Positions 1-9,907 of a DNA stretch of 64,000 nt are shown one piece after another. The DNA lies in contig NZ_CP125619.1 of assembly GCF_030053115.1 (NCBI RefSeq), positions 683,001 to 747,000 of the forward strand, read 5' to 3'. This stretch comes from Pseudomonas svalbardensis. GTDB taxonomy: Bacteria; Pseudomonadota; Gammaproteobacteria; Pseudomonadales; Pseudomonadaceae. The stretch's first letter is position 1. Each line of letters opens with the position of its first letter. The notes beneath the pieces were generated by a model, which saw nothing but the letters and a program-made list of their open reading frames with translations, ran no database searches and was not told the DNA's origin. Position numbers and translations under genes: made by a program.

Positions 1-612
1 GGCAAAAAAGGCAACGCCTTCGGCATCATCGAGGCGCATTTGCAGGACGCGCAAACACTGCTGCCGCTGGTGTATCCAGTGACCACCGAGGCGTTGCCGG
101 CGCCGCTGTCGTATGAACAAGTGATCAGCGATTTCTACGATGCGGCCGGCGAAGAACTGGCCGCGCACCTGGACGCTGGCCGTGACGTGGCGGTGATCTG
201 CGAAGGCGATCCGTTCTTCTACGGTTCCTACATGTACCTGCACGATCGACTGGCCGAGCGCTATGAAGCCGAAGTTGTGCCGGGCGTTTGTTCGATGCTC
301 GGCGGCGCTTCGGTGCTGGGTGCGCCGCTGGTGTATCGCAATCAGAGTTTGTCGGTCCTGTCGGGCGTATTACCTGCCGACGATCTCAAGCGTCGTCTGG
401 CCGATGCCGATGCAGCGGTGATCATGAAACTGGGGCGCAACTTTCCCAAGGTCCGTCAGGTGCTTGAAGAACTCGGGCTGGCGGAGCGTGCGCTATACGT
501 TGAACGCGCGACCATGGCCAACCAGAAAATCGTTCCGCTGAATCAGGTCGAGCCGATGTCCTCGCCGTACTTCTCGCTGATCATTGTGCCCGGCGAACGG
601 TGGCAAGGCTGA
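1..612 (+). CDS. cobI: Precorrin-2 C20-methyltransferase, partial at window start
   Basis: The reading frame is open from base 1 and stops at 610-612, so the N-terminus lies outside the window. The visible 203 residues match the C-terminal part of CobI/CbiL, which methylates C20 of precorrin-2 using S-adenosylmethionine in cobalamin ring synthesis. Visible family features are the [10 protein letters not shown] block (around residues 67-76 of the fragment), typical of tetrapyrrole methylases, and the [10 protein letters not shown] block. The stop codon overlaps the ATG of the next gene by one base, so the two are translationally coupled in one cobalamin operon. The family assignment is firm; only the start is missing. 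Confidence 0.93.
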   Translation, partial: GKKGNAFGIIEAHLQDAQTLLPLVYPVTTEALPAPLSYEQVISDFYDAAGEELAAHLDAGRDVAVICEGDPFFYGSYMYLHDRLAERYEAEVVPGVCSMLGGASVLGAPLVYRNQSLSVLSGVLPADDLKRRLADADAAVIMKLGRNFPKVRQVLEELGLAERALYVERATMANQKIVPLNQVEPMSSPYFSLIIVPGERWQG

Positions 613-2315
613 TGGCCCGTCCAGTTCCGGCGATTGTCATTCTGGGCAATGGCAGCCTCGCCACCGCGCGCAGGATCCAGCAGGTGTACCCCGGCGCGTT
701 GATTCATGGCCTCACCGAACGAGTGCAAGGCGCGGACCGCGTCTATCACGAGTTCGGCGCCACCTTGCGTGAGTTCTATCAGCAGGACACGCCGATCATT
801 GCCTTATGCGCTGCGGGCATCGTGATCCGCACGCTGGCCCCGCTTCTGCTGGAAAAAGGCGCCGAGCCGCCAGTGCTGGCCGTGGCTGAAGACGGCAGCG
901 CCGTGGTGCCACTGCTCGGCGGCCTCGGTGGCGTGAACGTCATGGCGCGCGAGATTGCTGCCGGTCTCGAGGTTGCTGCGGCGATCACCACCAGTGGTGA
1001 ATTGCGCTTCGGCACCTGCTTGCTCAATCCACCCAGCGGTTACGCCCTCGGCGATTTGGAACTGGGCAAGCGCTTCGTCTCGGATTTGCTCGCCGGCCAA
1101 AGCGTACGCGTCGAAGGGGCTGCGCCGTGGCTGGCGCAGGCGCAGTTGCCGCAAGATCCTCAAGCACATCTGTCGATCCATGTCGGCCATGCCGAGCGGA
1201 CACCGGCAGCCAATGAATTGATGATCTACCCGCGCAATGTGTTGGTGGCGGTGAGCGGTGAGGTGACGGGTCTGCCAGACGCCATTCGCGCGACCCTGCA
1301 TCAAGCGAAAATCGCCGTGCAATCGGTGGCGTGCCTGTTGGCGAGCGATCTGGACATGGCTAGCGCGGCATTGCGCGAAGCGGCACTTGAACTGGGTGTA
1401 CCTCTGCGGTTTGCGTCGGTCAGCGGCGGCGTTAGCGAGTTGTCCCGCCGCACCGTGCCGAACGCTACCATCGTGGCAGCGGATACCGGCATGGCCATCG
1501 CGGTGGCCACTCAGCCGCTGGACGCTGCGCAGATCGGCCGTGCACGCGGTCGTTTGGCGGTGATCGGCCTGGGCCCTGGCGCCGCCGAACTGATGGTGCC
1601 AGCGGTCAAGGCTGAACTGGCCAGGGCCACCGACGTACTCGGCTACGAAACCTACGTGCGCATGGCCGGGCCGTTCCGTGAAGATCAGGTGCTGCATTGC
1701 ACTGACAACCGCGAAGAGATGCAGCGTGCCCGCCACGCCTTCGAGCTGGCGGCGCAAGGCCGTTCGGTGATTGTGGTTTCATCCGGTGACCCCGGCGTGT
1801 TCGCCATGGCGGCGGCGGTGCTTGAAGCGTTGCATGAGTCGAGTGAGCCGAGCTGGCACAGCGTCGATCTGGAAATCCTTCCGGGTGTTTCCGCGTCACT
1901 GGCGACGGCTGCTCAAGCAGGCGCGCCCTTGGGCCATGACTTCTGCGTGATGTCGCTGTCGGACAACCTCAAGCCTTGGGCGATCATCGAGAAGCGCCTG
2001 GACCTGGCCGCCGAAGCCGATCTGGCGTTGGCGTTCTACAACCCGATCTCGCGGTCGCGTCCTTGGCAGTTGGGTCGGGCACTGGAGATTGTCGCGCAAC
2101 ACCGCACTGCAGAAACGCCCGTGGTGTTGGGACGAGACATTGGTCGCCCGGGCCAGACCTTGCGCGTGACTACGCTGGGGCAGTTGACCCCGGATCAGGT
2201 GGACATGCGCACCATGGTGTTGATCGGCTCGTCCACCACCTGTGCATTTCCTCGTGCCGAGGGTGGTGAGTGGGTGTATACGCCGCGTTGGTACGGTATC
2301 AAGCCTGCCTCCTGA
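612..2315 (+). CDS. cobJ: CbiG-CobJ fusion, precorrin-3B C17-methyltransferase
   Basis: Bifunctional corrin protein of about 567 residues. Residues 1 to about 312 resemble CbiG (cobalt-precorrin-5A hydrolase family; CAAGIVIR and GGLGGVN blocks). From about residue 313 a tetrapyrrole methylase begins with VIGLGPG, followed by SSGDPGVFAMA and LPGVSASLATA, typical of CobJ. CobJ methylates C17 and contracts the ring. The fusion of CbiG to CobJ is usual in Pseudomonas. ATG 612 is preferred because it overlaps the cobI stop (TGATG); an in-frame GTG at 600 is a weaker alternative. A hairpin terminator follows directly, so this is the last gene of the operon. Confidence 0.92.
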   Translation: MARPVPAIVILGNGSLATARRIQQVYPGALIHGLTERVQGADRVYHEFGATLREFYQQDTPIIALCAAGIVIRTLAPLLLEKGAEPPVLAVAEDGSAVVPLLGGLGGVNVMAREIAAGLEVAAAITTSGELRFGTCLLNPPSGYALGDLELGKRFVSDLLAGQSVRVEGAAPWLAQAQLPQDPQAHLSIHVGHAERTPAANELMIYPRNVLVAVSGEVTGLPDAIRATLHQAKIAVQSVACLLASDLDMASAALREAALELGVPLRFASVSGGVSELSRRTVPNATIVAADTGMAIAVATQPLDAAQIGRARGRLAVIGLGPGAAELMVPAVKAELARATDVLGYETYVRMAGPFREDQVLHCTDNREEMQRARHAFELAAQGRSVIVVSSGDPGVFAMAAAVLEALHESSEPSWHSVDLEILPGVSASLATAAQAGAPLGHDFCVMSLSDNLKPWAIIEKRLDLAAEADLALAFYNPISRSRPWQLGRALEIVAQHRTAETPVVLGRDIGRPGQTLRVTTLGQLTPDQVDMRTMVLIGSSTTCAFPRAEGGEWVYTPRWYGIKPAS

Positions 2316-2320
2316 ACCAC

Positions 2321-2345
2321 AGCGGCCCCGCGTGGGCCGTTTTTC
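2321..2345 (+). terminator. Rho-independent terminator after cobJ
   Basis: The stem CGGCCC (2323-2328) pairs with GGGCCG (2334-2339) around a short loop and is followed by five T residues (2340-2344). It lies 6 bases after the cobJ stop, as expected for the end of the cobalamin operon. Confidence 0.85.
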
Positions 2346-2825
2346 ACTTGATACATTACCGTCTGCTGGTTTGGCACTTTCACTTTGGCGTTGATGCGTC
2401 ATTTACTTCACCAGTCGTTGTGGGATTTATGACTCTCGCCACGACGAATCAATACTGTTTTCTGTCGCTGATTTCTTCCTTTATGCAGTGCTTTTTTTGC
2501 AGTCGATAACTTCGGCGTTGCGCATGAGTCACAGCGCCGCCTGTTTGTTGATGGTCCCGACCATTTTTGTTTGTCTAAGTGCGATTATTTAAGTCGGCAA
2601 TATAAAGTTTTATTATTTTCAAATTTGATTGTATTGAAATTAATTGAATTTCATCGGGTTTGAAGTGCCTGCTTTTACGATTTAGTTTTGTCTCGTGTGA
2701 AGTGGTTGCTTTGCGTAGTGGTTGGGTCTCGTTCAAAAATACGAAATGGTTGACGTTGTCGTCGAGCGGTATTTACGCGGCTGGCTTACAGAACTTAATT
2801 GCATGTATTGAAGCTGGAGAGTGCC
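2346..2825 (+). promoter_or_regulatory. Partly AT-rich leader upstream of the first giant toxin-like gene
   Basis: This stretch of 480 bases has no credible gene. From about 2550 to 2700 it is strikingly A/T rich compared with the G/C-rich flanks, with runs such as TATAAAGTTTTATTATTTTC and an imperfect palindrome TGAAATTAATTGAATTTCA near 2635-2653. It must hold the promoter of the giant gene, but I cannot fix a -35/-10 pair. AT-rich promoters of horizontally acquired genes in Pseudomonas are typically silenced by the H-NS-like proteins MvaT/MvaU; that role here is inference. Confidence 0.5.
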
Positions 2826-5800
2826 TTGTCTAATAGTCATTTGGATGTTCCGTATGTCGGTGAATATGTAAAGTTCGCAAAACTTTTTAATCTTAAAGAT
2901 CTTGAACAGGCGTTAATTTCGCACAAAGGTACCGATGAGTATGACGACGTCTTCAGGTATTACTCAGGCTGCATCGACTTGCTCGATTCGCCCAGGATGC
3001 TGGAGCCGCTGGGCCTGTTGAAACAGGCTTTGGCCTCTTTTGTCGGGCCTGAGGGTCGACCACGACGAACGACTGAGTCGCTTCCTCCCGAGCGCGCGGC
3101 CCCCGACGTGACAGGCATCTACGAACGGCTCGAAGGTTTCGAGGCTCGTTTGTCGAGCGGCGTGCAGCAATTGCAAACTCCAAAGACCGACGTTCCGGAC
3201 AATCTGCATTTTGTCTGGCTCGGCGGTGGTATGGGCGATATCCAGCGCGACTACATCAATATCTGGAAGCAGACATTGTCTGGGCAGGGTTACACCCTCA
3301 AACTCTGGTACGACAGCGATGCATTGCTGGCCTACGAAACCAATCGAATTATTGTCGAGGCGGCCAAGGCTGACGCCATGCTTAATGGCGGGCAGGCCAG
3401 TAATACCGCTATTGAGCTAGGCGATAAGTATGAACCGCGGGTCATTGCTCTCAAGCAGCAGATGTTTGCGCACATTAATAAAGCGGTAGAGCGCGGTGAG
3501 AGCGCCGACGACGCCAGGATAGATCTGTTGGTTCGAGCCTATAGCCAAGATGAAGGACGGTTGAAAGTACTCAGGGAAAAAAACCGCCAGAGTCTGTTGT
3601 CGTTGAACGAGGGCGCTATTGTTCTTCGCGATCTCGCCACCGAGGCGACACCGTTGTACTTGCAGGACATCTACGAGCGAGAAATCAGCTTGCGTGGCAA
3701 CTTTGCTGCCGCCTCCGATGTTGTCCGCGCCGAGGCGCTGTTCGCCGACGGTGGCAGTTATGCAGACGTCGATTACCTGCCGCCGCTGTTCGAAAACCTG
3801 GGCGGGGTAGATATCAGCCGGTTTGGCTCGGATGCACGCCTGGGTGTTTTGCAGCTGATACTTGACCACAGCCCTGAGTGGATGCCGGGTCGGCAGGTTT
3901 TACGCAGCAGGTACACCAGCTATTTCGAGCAAATTCCCGAGGAACACCGTGAGGCGCTGGAGAATTTTGCCAAGAGCAGCCCTGATATCAGCAGTGTTTT
4001 CCGGCGCCCGGTAGAGCGCCAGGTGCGACCGGATGGACTGCGTGCCGTCGCCGAGCAAAGCACGTTGAGTAATGCGTTCATGATGGCTCATCCCGGCTCT
4101 GCGATGCTCAAGGCCGTTCTCGACCGTTTCAGCTTTAACTATGAGGTGCTTGATGCCACTACTCGGTTAGCCCTTGAAAGGAAGATTGCTCCTTCCGATT
4201 CTCATGCTGTGGCCGACCTTGGCATGGAGATTATCGAGAAAAGGTTAAGGCTCTTGGGCGAGCTGTCGGCGGAGGAGTTTCAGTCCGCCGCATTTCTGAC
4301 TGTAGCGGTTGCAAAGTACTTCAGGGACGGTATTCGTCCCGATAGCGAGGTGACGATTTATTTGACCGGACCCGCCGCCATGCGTGATGGCATCGCGGAT
4401 TACGCAAAGATGCATTTCACGCAACAGAGTGCTGAAGCCTCGCGAGCGGATGTCGCCATCCCAGCCATCGCAACCGTCAACCTGGCGACCGAGGAGGAGC
4501 TGGATCACTCTTGGAAGGAGAACGAGAATGATTTCACTCAATGGCTGAGCAGAGAAAAAATACGATGGGAAACGGGGCAATTCAAGGCGCGCTATGCCGG
4601 CGATGTCACACAGCTGCTCAAGTACCAGCGTATTGATTTCGAAGAAGGCTGGCCGGTGATCGAAGGTCGTCATGTGTTGATCACCGATCTGTTGCAGCAA
4701 CTGGCCGATGATCTCGGTGAGCCATTTCGCCAGGCAATGAGTCAGCGCCATAACGGCAGCGTGACGTTTGATAAGCCGTTGTCCCTGAGCTTCGATGACC
4801 GGCAAGCGATCATTGCTCAGGACGCCAACATCCGCCCCCCGGCATCCCTCCCGGACGCGGCGACACAAAATCTGTCGGTGGATGAACTGCTGAGCCAGGT
4901 CGCCAAAGACCCACTTCTCACCGTGAAGCTAAACCCGCTGCAACGTCTGTTGCTGGGTGGGCTATTGGGGGTCAATGCCCTGGATAACCATCATTTTGAT
5001 GCCGCCAGTGCAACGCTTGAAAACCTTGCCAATACGATGTCGGAGTTGGGAGTCATCCACCGTTACGGGGCCATTGAGCGGGAGTTGTTCAAGCAAAGTC
5101 ATCCCGCTTTCCTTGCCGGGTTGACGCGTGCTTCCAACCCGCCTGTGGCCTTGTCCGAAACGAGTGTTGTACTCAAGAAACAGGCACTCGAACGTCCGCT
5201 GACGCTGGTGGAATGGGGGCGTTTGGTCGCCAGAATTCAGCACGTGGCGAAGCTCGAATACCGCGACCGTATTGGCGAGCGAATCGGTGAGGTGATGGAG
5301 AGCTTCGATCACGGCAGTTTCAAAATGGTGCCGCAGGACTTGTTGCTCGAAGGCGCGGGCGACCGGGTTGCCGGACGCTGTTACCCATTGGCGCTGGCCA
5401 TGGCTGCTGCGCTCCACAAAGGCAACAATGCGGCAAACACTTTGAGAGAACGCTTTTACCTGGCCGTCATCGAGCCTGAGGCCGCGGACTCAAAGGCGTT
5501 TGTGAGCATGATCGAGGAGTTGCGTGACGCGCCTGTCAATGACATAGGCAAGCCATTGATGCGCTCTGATCTGGCTCAGGTCGTAGCGATACTGGAAGAA
5601 AAAACGGCCAGTACGACCGTAATGCTCAATTCGGACAACCACTCGATGCTAGTGGCGAAAATCTTTGAAGGCGAGCACAGCATTTACCTGCTCTACGACC
5701 CGAATTTAGGGATCTTCGAGATTGTTACGTCGTTGGCGTTCAGTGACGCATTGACGCACTTTTTCCTGCGCAAACAAATGGCGGCGCATTACGCAGCCTT

Positions 5801-8800
5801 TGGCGATGCGCAACGGCCGACCTTCGATCTGATCGAGCTCGATGGCGCCAAACTGAACAAGCTAGTGCTTGCCTCCGGCAGTGAGGTATCAAGCCTGTCC
5901 GAGCCGGGTGCTTTGCCTGAACAAGCGCTGCCCAGGGTTCGGCAACGGCTGGCCAGTGCCCGTGGACAGTCGCTGGTCAACAATGCGGCGCTGGGCAGTT
6001 CATTGCTGGAACTGGACGCGCACTGGTGGGGTGGGCAGATCGCGCAGACGACACGGCAGTTGCAGGAGCAACACGGGCTGGCGTCGGATTCTGTTGCGTT
6101 GTTCGAGACACTGGAGATAACCCCAACAGGGGAATACACAATCAGTCTGGTCAACACCGATGCCGGGCAGACCATTGAGCGTGTCACCACCAGCGATCAC
6201 CGGTTCCTCAGAATTAAAAACTTCCTCTCCGAAACCTTCCATTCATTGGCCGCTCGCCCGCGTGCGCCGGTCAATCCGCTTGATCCGACGGACGCCGGCA
6301 GCGTTCATACGCTCAATGCCGGTTTCACCGTACAAGCCTTGATGAACGTACTGCGTCGTCACGAGACCGCAGCGAGCGGTGGTGACAAGGCCCTGACCAC
6401 CGCCATTCGCCTCCATGCCTACGTGAACTATGCCCAGCTGGCCCATGGCAACGTAGTGGACGTTATTGGTGTGATCAAACTGGTCCGCCAGGCACTGGAC
6501 GATGAAAAGCTGATCGCCAGGACCAGCGCGCCGTTAGTGCGCAGGGCGTTGGGGCATATCGCCAATGAAGGGGTCGGTACGGTATTGGGGATGGTGAATG
6601 TCGGGTTTGATATTTACCAGTTGAGCCATGCCACCAATGAGATTGAAAAGGCGCAGTTCGGGACGCAGTTGGCCTTCGACTCCGCGAGTACGGTGTTGGG
6701 CGCAGCGGGTCTTGGGGCAGCCCTGGCTGGCGCGGGTACGGTGGCCGCGGTGCTGGGGGGCGCCGGGGTGATTCTTGGCGGGTTGGCAGTGGGCGTTACT
6801 GCACTGGCCGAAGGTTTTGCAACGATTGCGGAGGAAGCCAAGGAGGTCGCGCTGTTTTTTGATGGGCTTGAAAAGGCGTATGTACAAGGCGGCTATTACC
6901 TGGACAAGGCGTCGAATGCCTGGATTGCGCATCCCTTGCTGGTGTTTGCCGATTTGGATTTGCGCGCATCCACCGTCCATTTCGACAGCCCGAAACTGTT
7001 CCCGCTTCGGGACCATTTCGGGGTCCCGGATTACGATGTGGATTACAACCGAGCCATCGATATTCGTCAGGGACTTGAGTTGCCGGACTCGGCAAGTTTC
7101 TCACCACAGGCAGGACAGACCATCGTTCTGCCCTGCAGACCCAAGACCTGGTACGGCTACGCATACAAGTTGCTGCCGTTTGTCACGTTTCGTCATGCCG
7201 GCGGGTACGACACGGCACGTCGACTGGAGAAAAAGAACGAACAGGGGCAATGGCAGTTTCTGTTTTCGTTCTATTCGTTTCCCGGCGAGTACGTGGTCAA
7301 CCGGCTGTACCCGGCCTACAAACCAACGGTATTCAACGTTCGTCTCGATAACATCGAGCGTTCACTGGCGGTACCTGCGCTGCCGAAGGTGTGGCACAGG
7401 CTGGTGTCCTACCGGGTAGAAGGTGCAGGTGCTCAATGTTCCCTGTTGCTCAATCCTGGAGTGAGCCTCGAACTCGCCGCGCCCGGTCACACGGCCATGC
7501 TCTGGGTGCTGCGGACTCCATGGCTGGCGGAGACAGACATCCGGATAGAAGCGGGGGGGCACCTTGTTTCGGGGACGCTGGATGTGACGTTCAGTGGCGG
7601 TGGCGTTCACCATGTATTGCTTAAGCTGGCGGATAACAAAATCGTGCGTGTAGATCTTGCTGCCCGGCGACTGGAGGTTGTCGAAGAAGAGGCCGATCCG
7701 GCCCTCGGGGAACAAGCGTTGCTGGATCACTTCAAGACACTGACCCATGAACATCGCCTGGCCACGTCTTACACCCCCGTTCGCGACTTCGTGGTGCCGT
7801 TCGAAAAGCCGGACGAACCCAGGAAGGTAACCGCGTATTACGACTCGGCGCAGGATCGTTTTCTGTACATCCGCGACCCGAATGTCCTGGTGTCCGATGA
7901 GGTGGTATTGGGGGCGGTGTTGGAGGGTTCGGCTTACTTCTATCACCCCGAGAGTTTCATTGTCTGGCAGGTCGATGCGATCACCGGGACGCTGGTTCAG
8001 CGCTATCGTTTGATTTATAGAGATGGCCTGGCGATTGTCCGCTTTGAGGCCGTGACCAATGGCGGCATTCAGATCGTGCAGCAGCTCCCTGGAAAGGACG
8101 GCCAGCGCGATGAACTGACCTATGTGATCCATGACCGGGCCGTGTTGCTCAGCTCGATCACCCGCGGTCAGGATCCTGCGCTGCAGGGTGTTTTGGAGGC
8201 TGACACGCTGAAGGACTGGAAGCAGGTGCTGGGCGACTATGTGTTGCTGGCAGAGTCCGCCAATACAGTGAACTGGCGTCCCGGTGCACTGGTTTCGATT
8301 TGTTGGCAGATCGATGCAAAGTCGCGGGATCTGGTTTGGGTGCGCAGCAGTGATGGGTTGATTATTCGTGCACCTGCCAGGCGTCACCATGCGCGGGGAT
8401 GGGCAGATTCGATCAAGGCCTTGAATGAACTTCTGCTCATCACCCCCGCCGGTGCCGAGGGCGACGTGTTCGTTACCTACGACAAACCTCGCCAAAGCCT
8501 CACGCGTCAGCAAAGATCGATGGAGGATGGTCGCGCACAATGGTCGTCCAGCAACATCTCTCCCCCGGGGTTGAAAAATGTTATCGCCGTTGAACGGGAC
8601 TATCTCGCCCTGACCGACTCTGGTCTGTTCTTTGACATTGCGCCGGACGGGAATCTGAAACTCGGCGGGCTGACCGAGCACTGGTTCAAGGGAAATACCC
8701 AATGGTGGTCGGCGCTGGAAACGGTTGCGTTGCAATACCCGGTGCCGAGTTTTGCCATCCTGGGTTTGACCGGTTTCAAAGCCGGTTTGTGCGCCTGGTA

Positions 8801-9902
8801 CTTGGGTGGTCGGCTGCTGCTCGCTGAAATGGGGCACGGCAAAGAAGTACGGTTGCTGAGTATTACTCCAGACAATCAGGCCACCTGGCTGTTTGATCTT
8901 TCAACCGGCAAGATTATCCGTCAGGGTTTTATCGATCCAGACCGCTTGAGCACGGCATTTGCCCAGGGAACGAAACTGTTACTGGCTGAGGCATTGCCAG
9001 CCCCGACGCAGGAATGGGCGAGCTGGACCTTTAGTGACGTAACAGTGGAAGGCTCTGGCCTGAGGGCAACGACGCTTGAAGGTGTGGAGGTGGATTTACA
9101 GTACAACGAACCGGTACGGATTACGGGCGTTAACAGCCATTGGGTCGCAGCACTGGAAGGTGAATTGAGAGAGGGCCTGGCGGCGCTGGCGAACGAACAT
9201 CGAAGCGCCGATTTTCTGTCCGTCAAAGACCCTGACTACCAACAATGGTACGTGGTCCGGACCGGACGGTTGATCCGTATTCCGAAGGCCGCTATTGCTG
9301 CGCAATTCACGCTCGTCGGCACTCAGCATCAAACCAATGTGATGCTGCATGACAGCGGGGATGGTTTTTTGCACACCTATCCGCAGAACAACAAGGTCGG
9401 GCCGCTCGGCTATGTCCAGCGAAACGCTGAAGTCCTGGTGGTCGAGGGGTCGAAAACGCGTACGGACCTGCTCCCGTTGATTGCCGATGATGTCAGCATC
9501 CTGGTGCTCAAACTGGGTCAAGGTTCAACGACCTGTCGGCTTACCAGAGCCGCGTGGTTGAAACTTGAATCGGTCATTGTCGATTGCCGTCATTCGCTCG
9601 ACCGCTCGCCTTCGGTTCCGGGAAAACTGATCTGGGATATCGTGGTTGCGGATCAGTTGTGGGCGAGCCGGGTCGATGAGCACTTGGTGATTGTGGATGC
9701 GGACAGCGGACACAGTTTGATCTTTCGCGACGTGTTCTCGACCGATGTCGTTTTGCAACGGAACGTATTTCTGACGATGAGCAGCTATCAGTCCTTCGCG
9801 GTGTCAACACTGGTGAGTGCCCTGGCCAGGAAGGGCAGCACGAACAGTGTGTTACTCAAAGACATTTTGCCCACCGCAATAGTTGAAAAAATAGAAGATT
9901 GA
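2826..9902 (+). CDS. Giant toxin-like protein A (LCT-type glycosyltransferase, C58-type protease, TcdA/TcdB-type pore region)
   Basis: Protein of 2358 residues (from TTG 2826) resembling large clostridial toxins and LifA/Efa1 lymphostatin. Around residue 131 the NLHFVWLGGG block matches the nucleotide-sugar-binding start of the GT44 domain. AAASDVVR precedes the metal-binding DVD motif (D314, D316), and NLATEEELDHSWK matches the later SW region. C852 (GRCYPLALAM), H939 (SDNHSMLVAK) and D958 (LLYDPNLG) form a plausible C58-type protease triad. A glycine/alanine-rich hydrophobic stretch near residues 1283-1339 fits the TcdA/TcdB pore region. The last 1000 residues are unassigned. There is no signal peptide and no CROP repeat array. 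There is no in-frame ATG near the N-terminus. TTG 2826 is chosen because GGAGAG precedes it and the N-terminus then aligns with the paralogue; TTG 2799, 2808 and 2841 are alternatives. Toxin activity is inferred from family. Confidence 0.82.
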   Translation: MSNSHLDVPYVGEYVKFAKLFNLKDLEQALISHKGTDEYDDVFRYYSGCIDLLDSPRMLEPLGLLKQALASFVGPEGRPRRTTESLPPERAAPDVTGIYERLEGFEARLSSGVQQLQTPKTDVPDNLHFVWLGGGMGDIQRDYINIWKQTLSGQGYTLKLWYDSDALLAYETNRIIVEAAKADAMLNGGQASNTAIELGDKYEPRVIALKQQMFAHINKAVERGESADDARIDLLVRAYSQDEGRLKVLREKNRQSLLSLNEGAIVLRDLATEATPLYLQDIYEREISLRGNFAAASDVVRAEALFADGGSYADVDYLPPLFENLGGVDISRFGSDARLGVLQLILDHSPEWMPGRQVLRSRYTSYFEQIPEEHREALENFAKSSPDISSVFRRPVERQVRPDGLRAVAEQSTLSNAFMMAHPGSAMLKAVLDRFSFNYEVLDATTRLALERKIAPSDSHAVADLGMEIIEKRLRLLGELSAEEFQSAAFLTVAVAKYFRDGIRPDSEVTIYLTGPAAMRDGIADYAKMHFTQQSAEASRADVAIPAIATVNLATEEELDHSWKENENDFTQWLSREKIRWETGQFKARYAGDVTQLLKYQRIDFEEGWPVIEGRHVLITDLLQQLADDLGEPFRQAMSQRHNGSVTFDKPLSLSFDDRQAIIAQDANIRPPASLPDAATQNLSVDELLSQVAKDPLLTVKLNPLQRLLLGGLLGVNALDNHHFDAASATLENLANTMSELGVIHRYGAIERELFKQSHPAFLAGLTRASNPPVALSETSVVLKKQALERPLTLVEWGRLVARIQHVAKLEYRDRIGERIGEVMESFDHGSFKMVPQDLLLEGAGDRVAGRCYPLALAMAAALHKGNNAANTLRERFYLAVIEPEAADSKAFVSMIEELRDAPVNDIGKPLMRSDLAQVVAILEEKTASTTVMLNSDNHSMLVAKIFEGEHSIYLLYDPNLGIFEIVTSLAFSDALTHFFLRKQMAAHYAAFGDAQRPTFDLIELDGAKLNKLVLASGSEVSSLSEPGALPEQALPRVRQRLASARGQSLVNNAALGSSLLELDAHWWGGQIAQTTRQLQEQHGLASDSVALFETLEITPTGEYTISLVNTDAGQTIERVTTSDHRFLRIKNFLSETFHSLAARPRAPVNPLDPTDAGSVHTLNAGFTVQALMNVLRRHETAASGGDKALTTAIRLHAYVNYAQLAHGNVVDVIGVIKLVRQALDDEKLIARTSAPLVRRALGHIANEGVGTVLGMVNVGFDIYQLSHATNEIEKAQFGTQLAFDSASTVLGAAGLGAALAGAGTVAAVLGGAGVILGGLAVGVTALAEGFATIAEEAKEVALFFDGLEKAYVQGGYYLDKASNAWIAHPLLVFADLDLRASTVHFDSPKLFPLRDHFGVPDYDVDYNRAIDIRQGLELPDSASFSPQAGQTIVLPCRPKTWYGYAYKLLPFVTFRHAGGYDTARRLEKKNEQGQWQFLFSFYSFPGEYVVNRLYPAYKPTVFNVRLDNIERSLAVPALPKVWHRLVSYRVEGAGAQCSLLLNPGVSLELAAPGHTAMLWVLRTPWLAETDIRIEAGGHLVSGTLDVTFSGGGVHHVLLKLADNKIVRVDLAARRLEVVEEEADPALGEQALLDHFKTLTHEHRLATSYTPVRDFVVPFEKPDEPRKVTAYYDSAQDRFLYIRDPNVLVSDEVVLGAVLEGSAYFYHPESFIVWQVDAITGTLVQRYRLIYRDGLAIVRFEAVTNGGIQIVQQLPGKDGQRDELTYVIHDRAVLLSSITRGQDPALQGVLEADTLKDWKQVLGDYVLLAESANTVNWRPGALVSICWQIDAKSRDLVWVRSSDGLIIRAPARRHHARGWADSIKALNELLLITPAGAEGDVFVTYDKPRQSLTRQQRSMEDGRAQWSSSNISPPGLKNVIAVERDYLALTDSGLFFDIAPDGNLKLGGLTEHWFKGNTQWWSALETVALQYPVPSFAILGLTGFKAGLCAWYLGGRLLLAEMGHGKEVRLLSITPDNQATWLFDLSTGKIIRQGFIDPDRLSTAFAQGTKLLLAEALPAPTQEWASWTFSDVTVEGSGLRATTLEGVEVDLQYNEPVRITGVNSHWVAALEGELREGLAALANEHRSADFLSVKDPDYQQWYVVRTGRLIRIPKAAIAAQFTLVGTQHQTNVMLHDSGDGFLHTYPQNNKVGPLGYVQRNAEVLVVEGSKTRTDLLPLIADDVSILVLKLGQGSTTCRLTRAAWLKLESVIVDCRHSLDRSPSVPGKLIWDIVVADQLWASRVDEHLVIVDADSGHSLIFRDVFSTDVVLQRNVFLTMSSYQSFAVSTLVSALARKGSTNSVLLKDILPTAIVEKIED

Positions 9903-9907
9903 GTTCT

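Noticed and set aside
2370..2400. Possible sigma-54 promoter (TTGGCACTTTCACTTTGG)
   Set aside because: TGGCAC is followed by CTTTGG rather than the needed TTGCA/T at the right spacing.
7362..8837. Minus-strand ORF of 491 codons within giant gene A
   Set aside because: The plus-strand frame has clear homology to gene B; the antisense frame does not.
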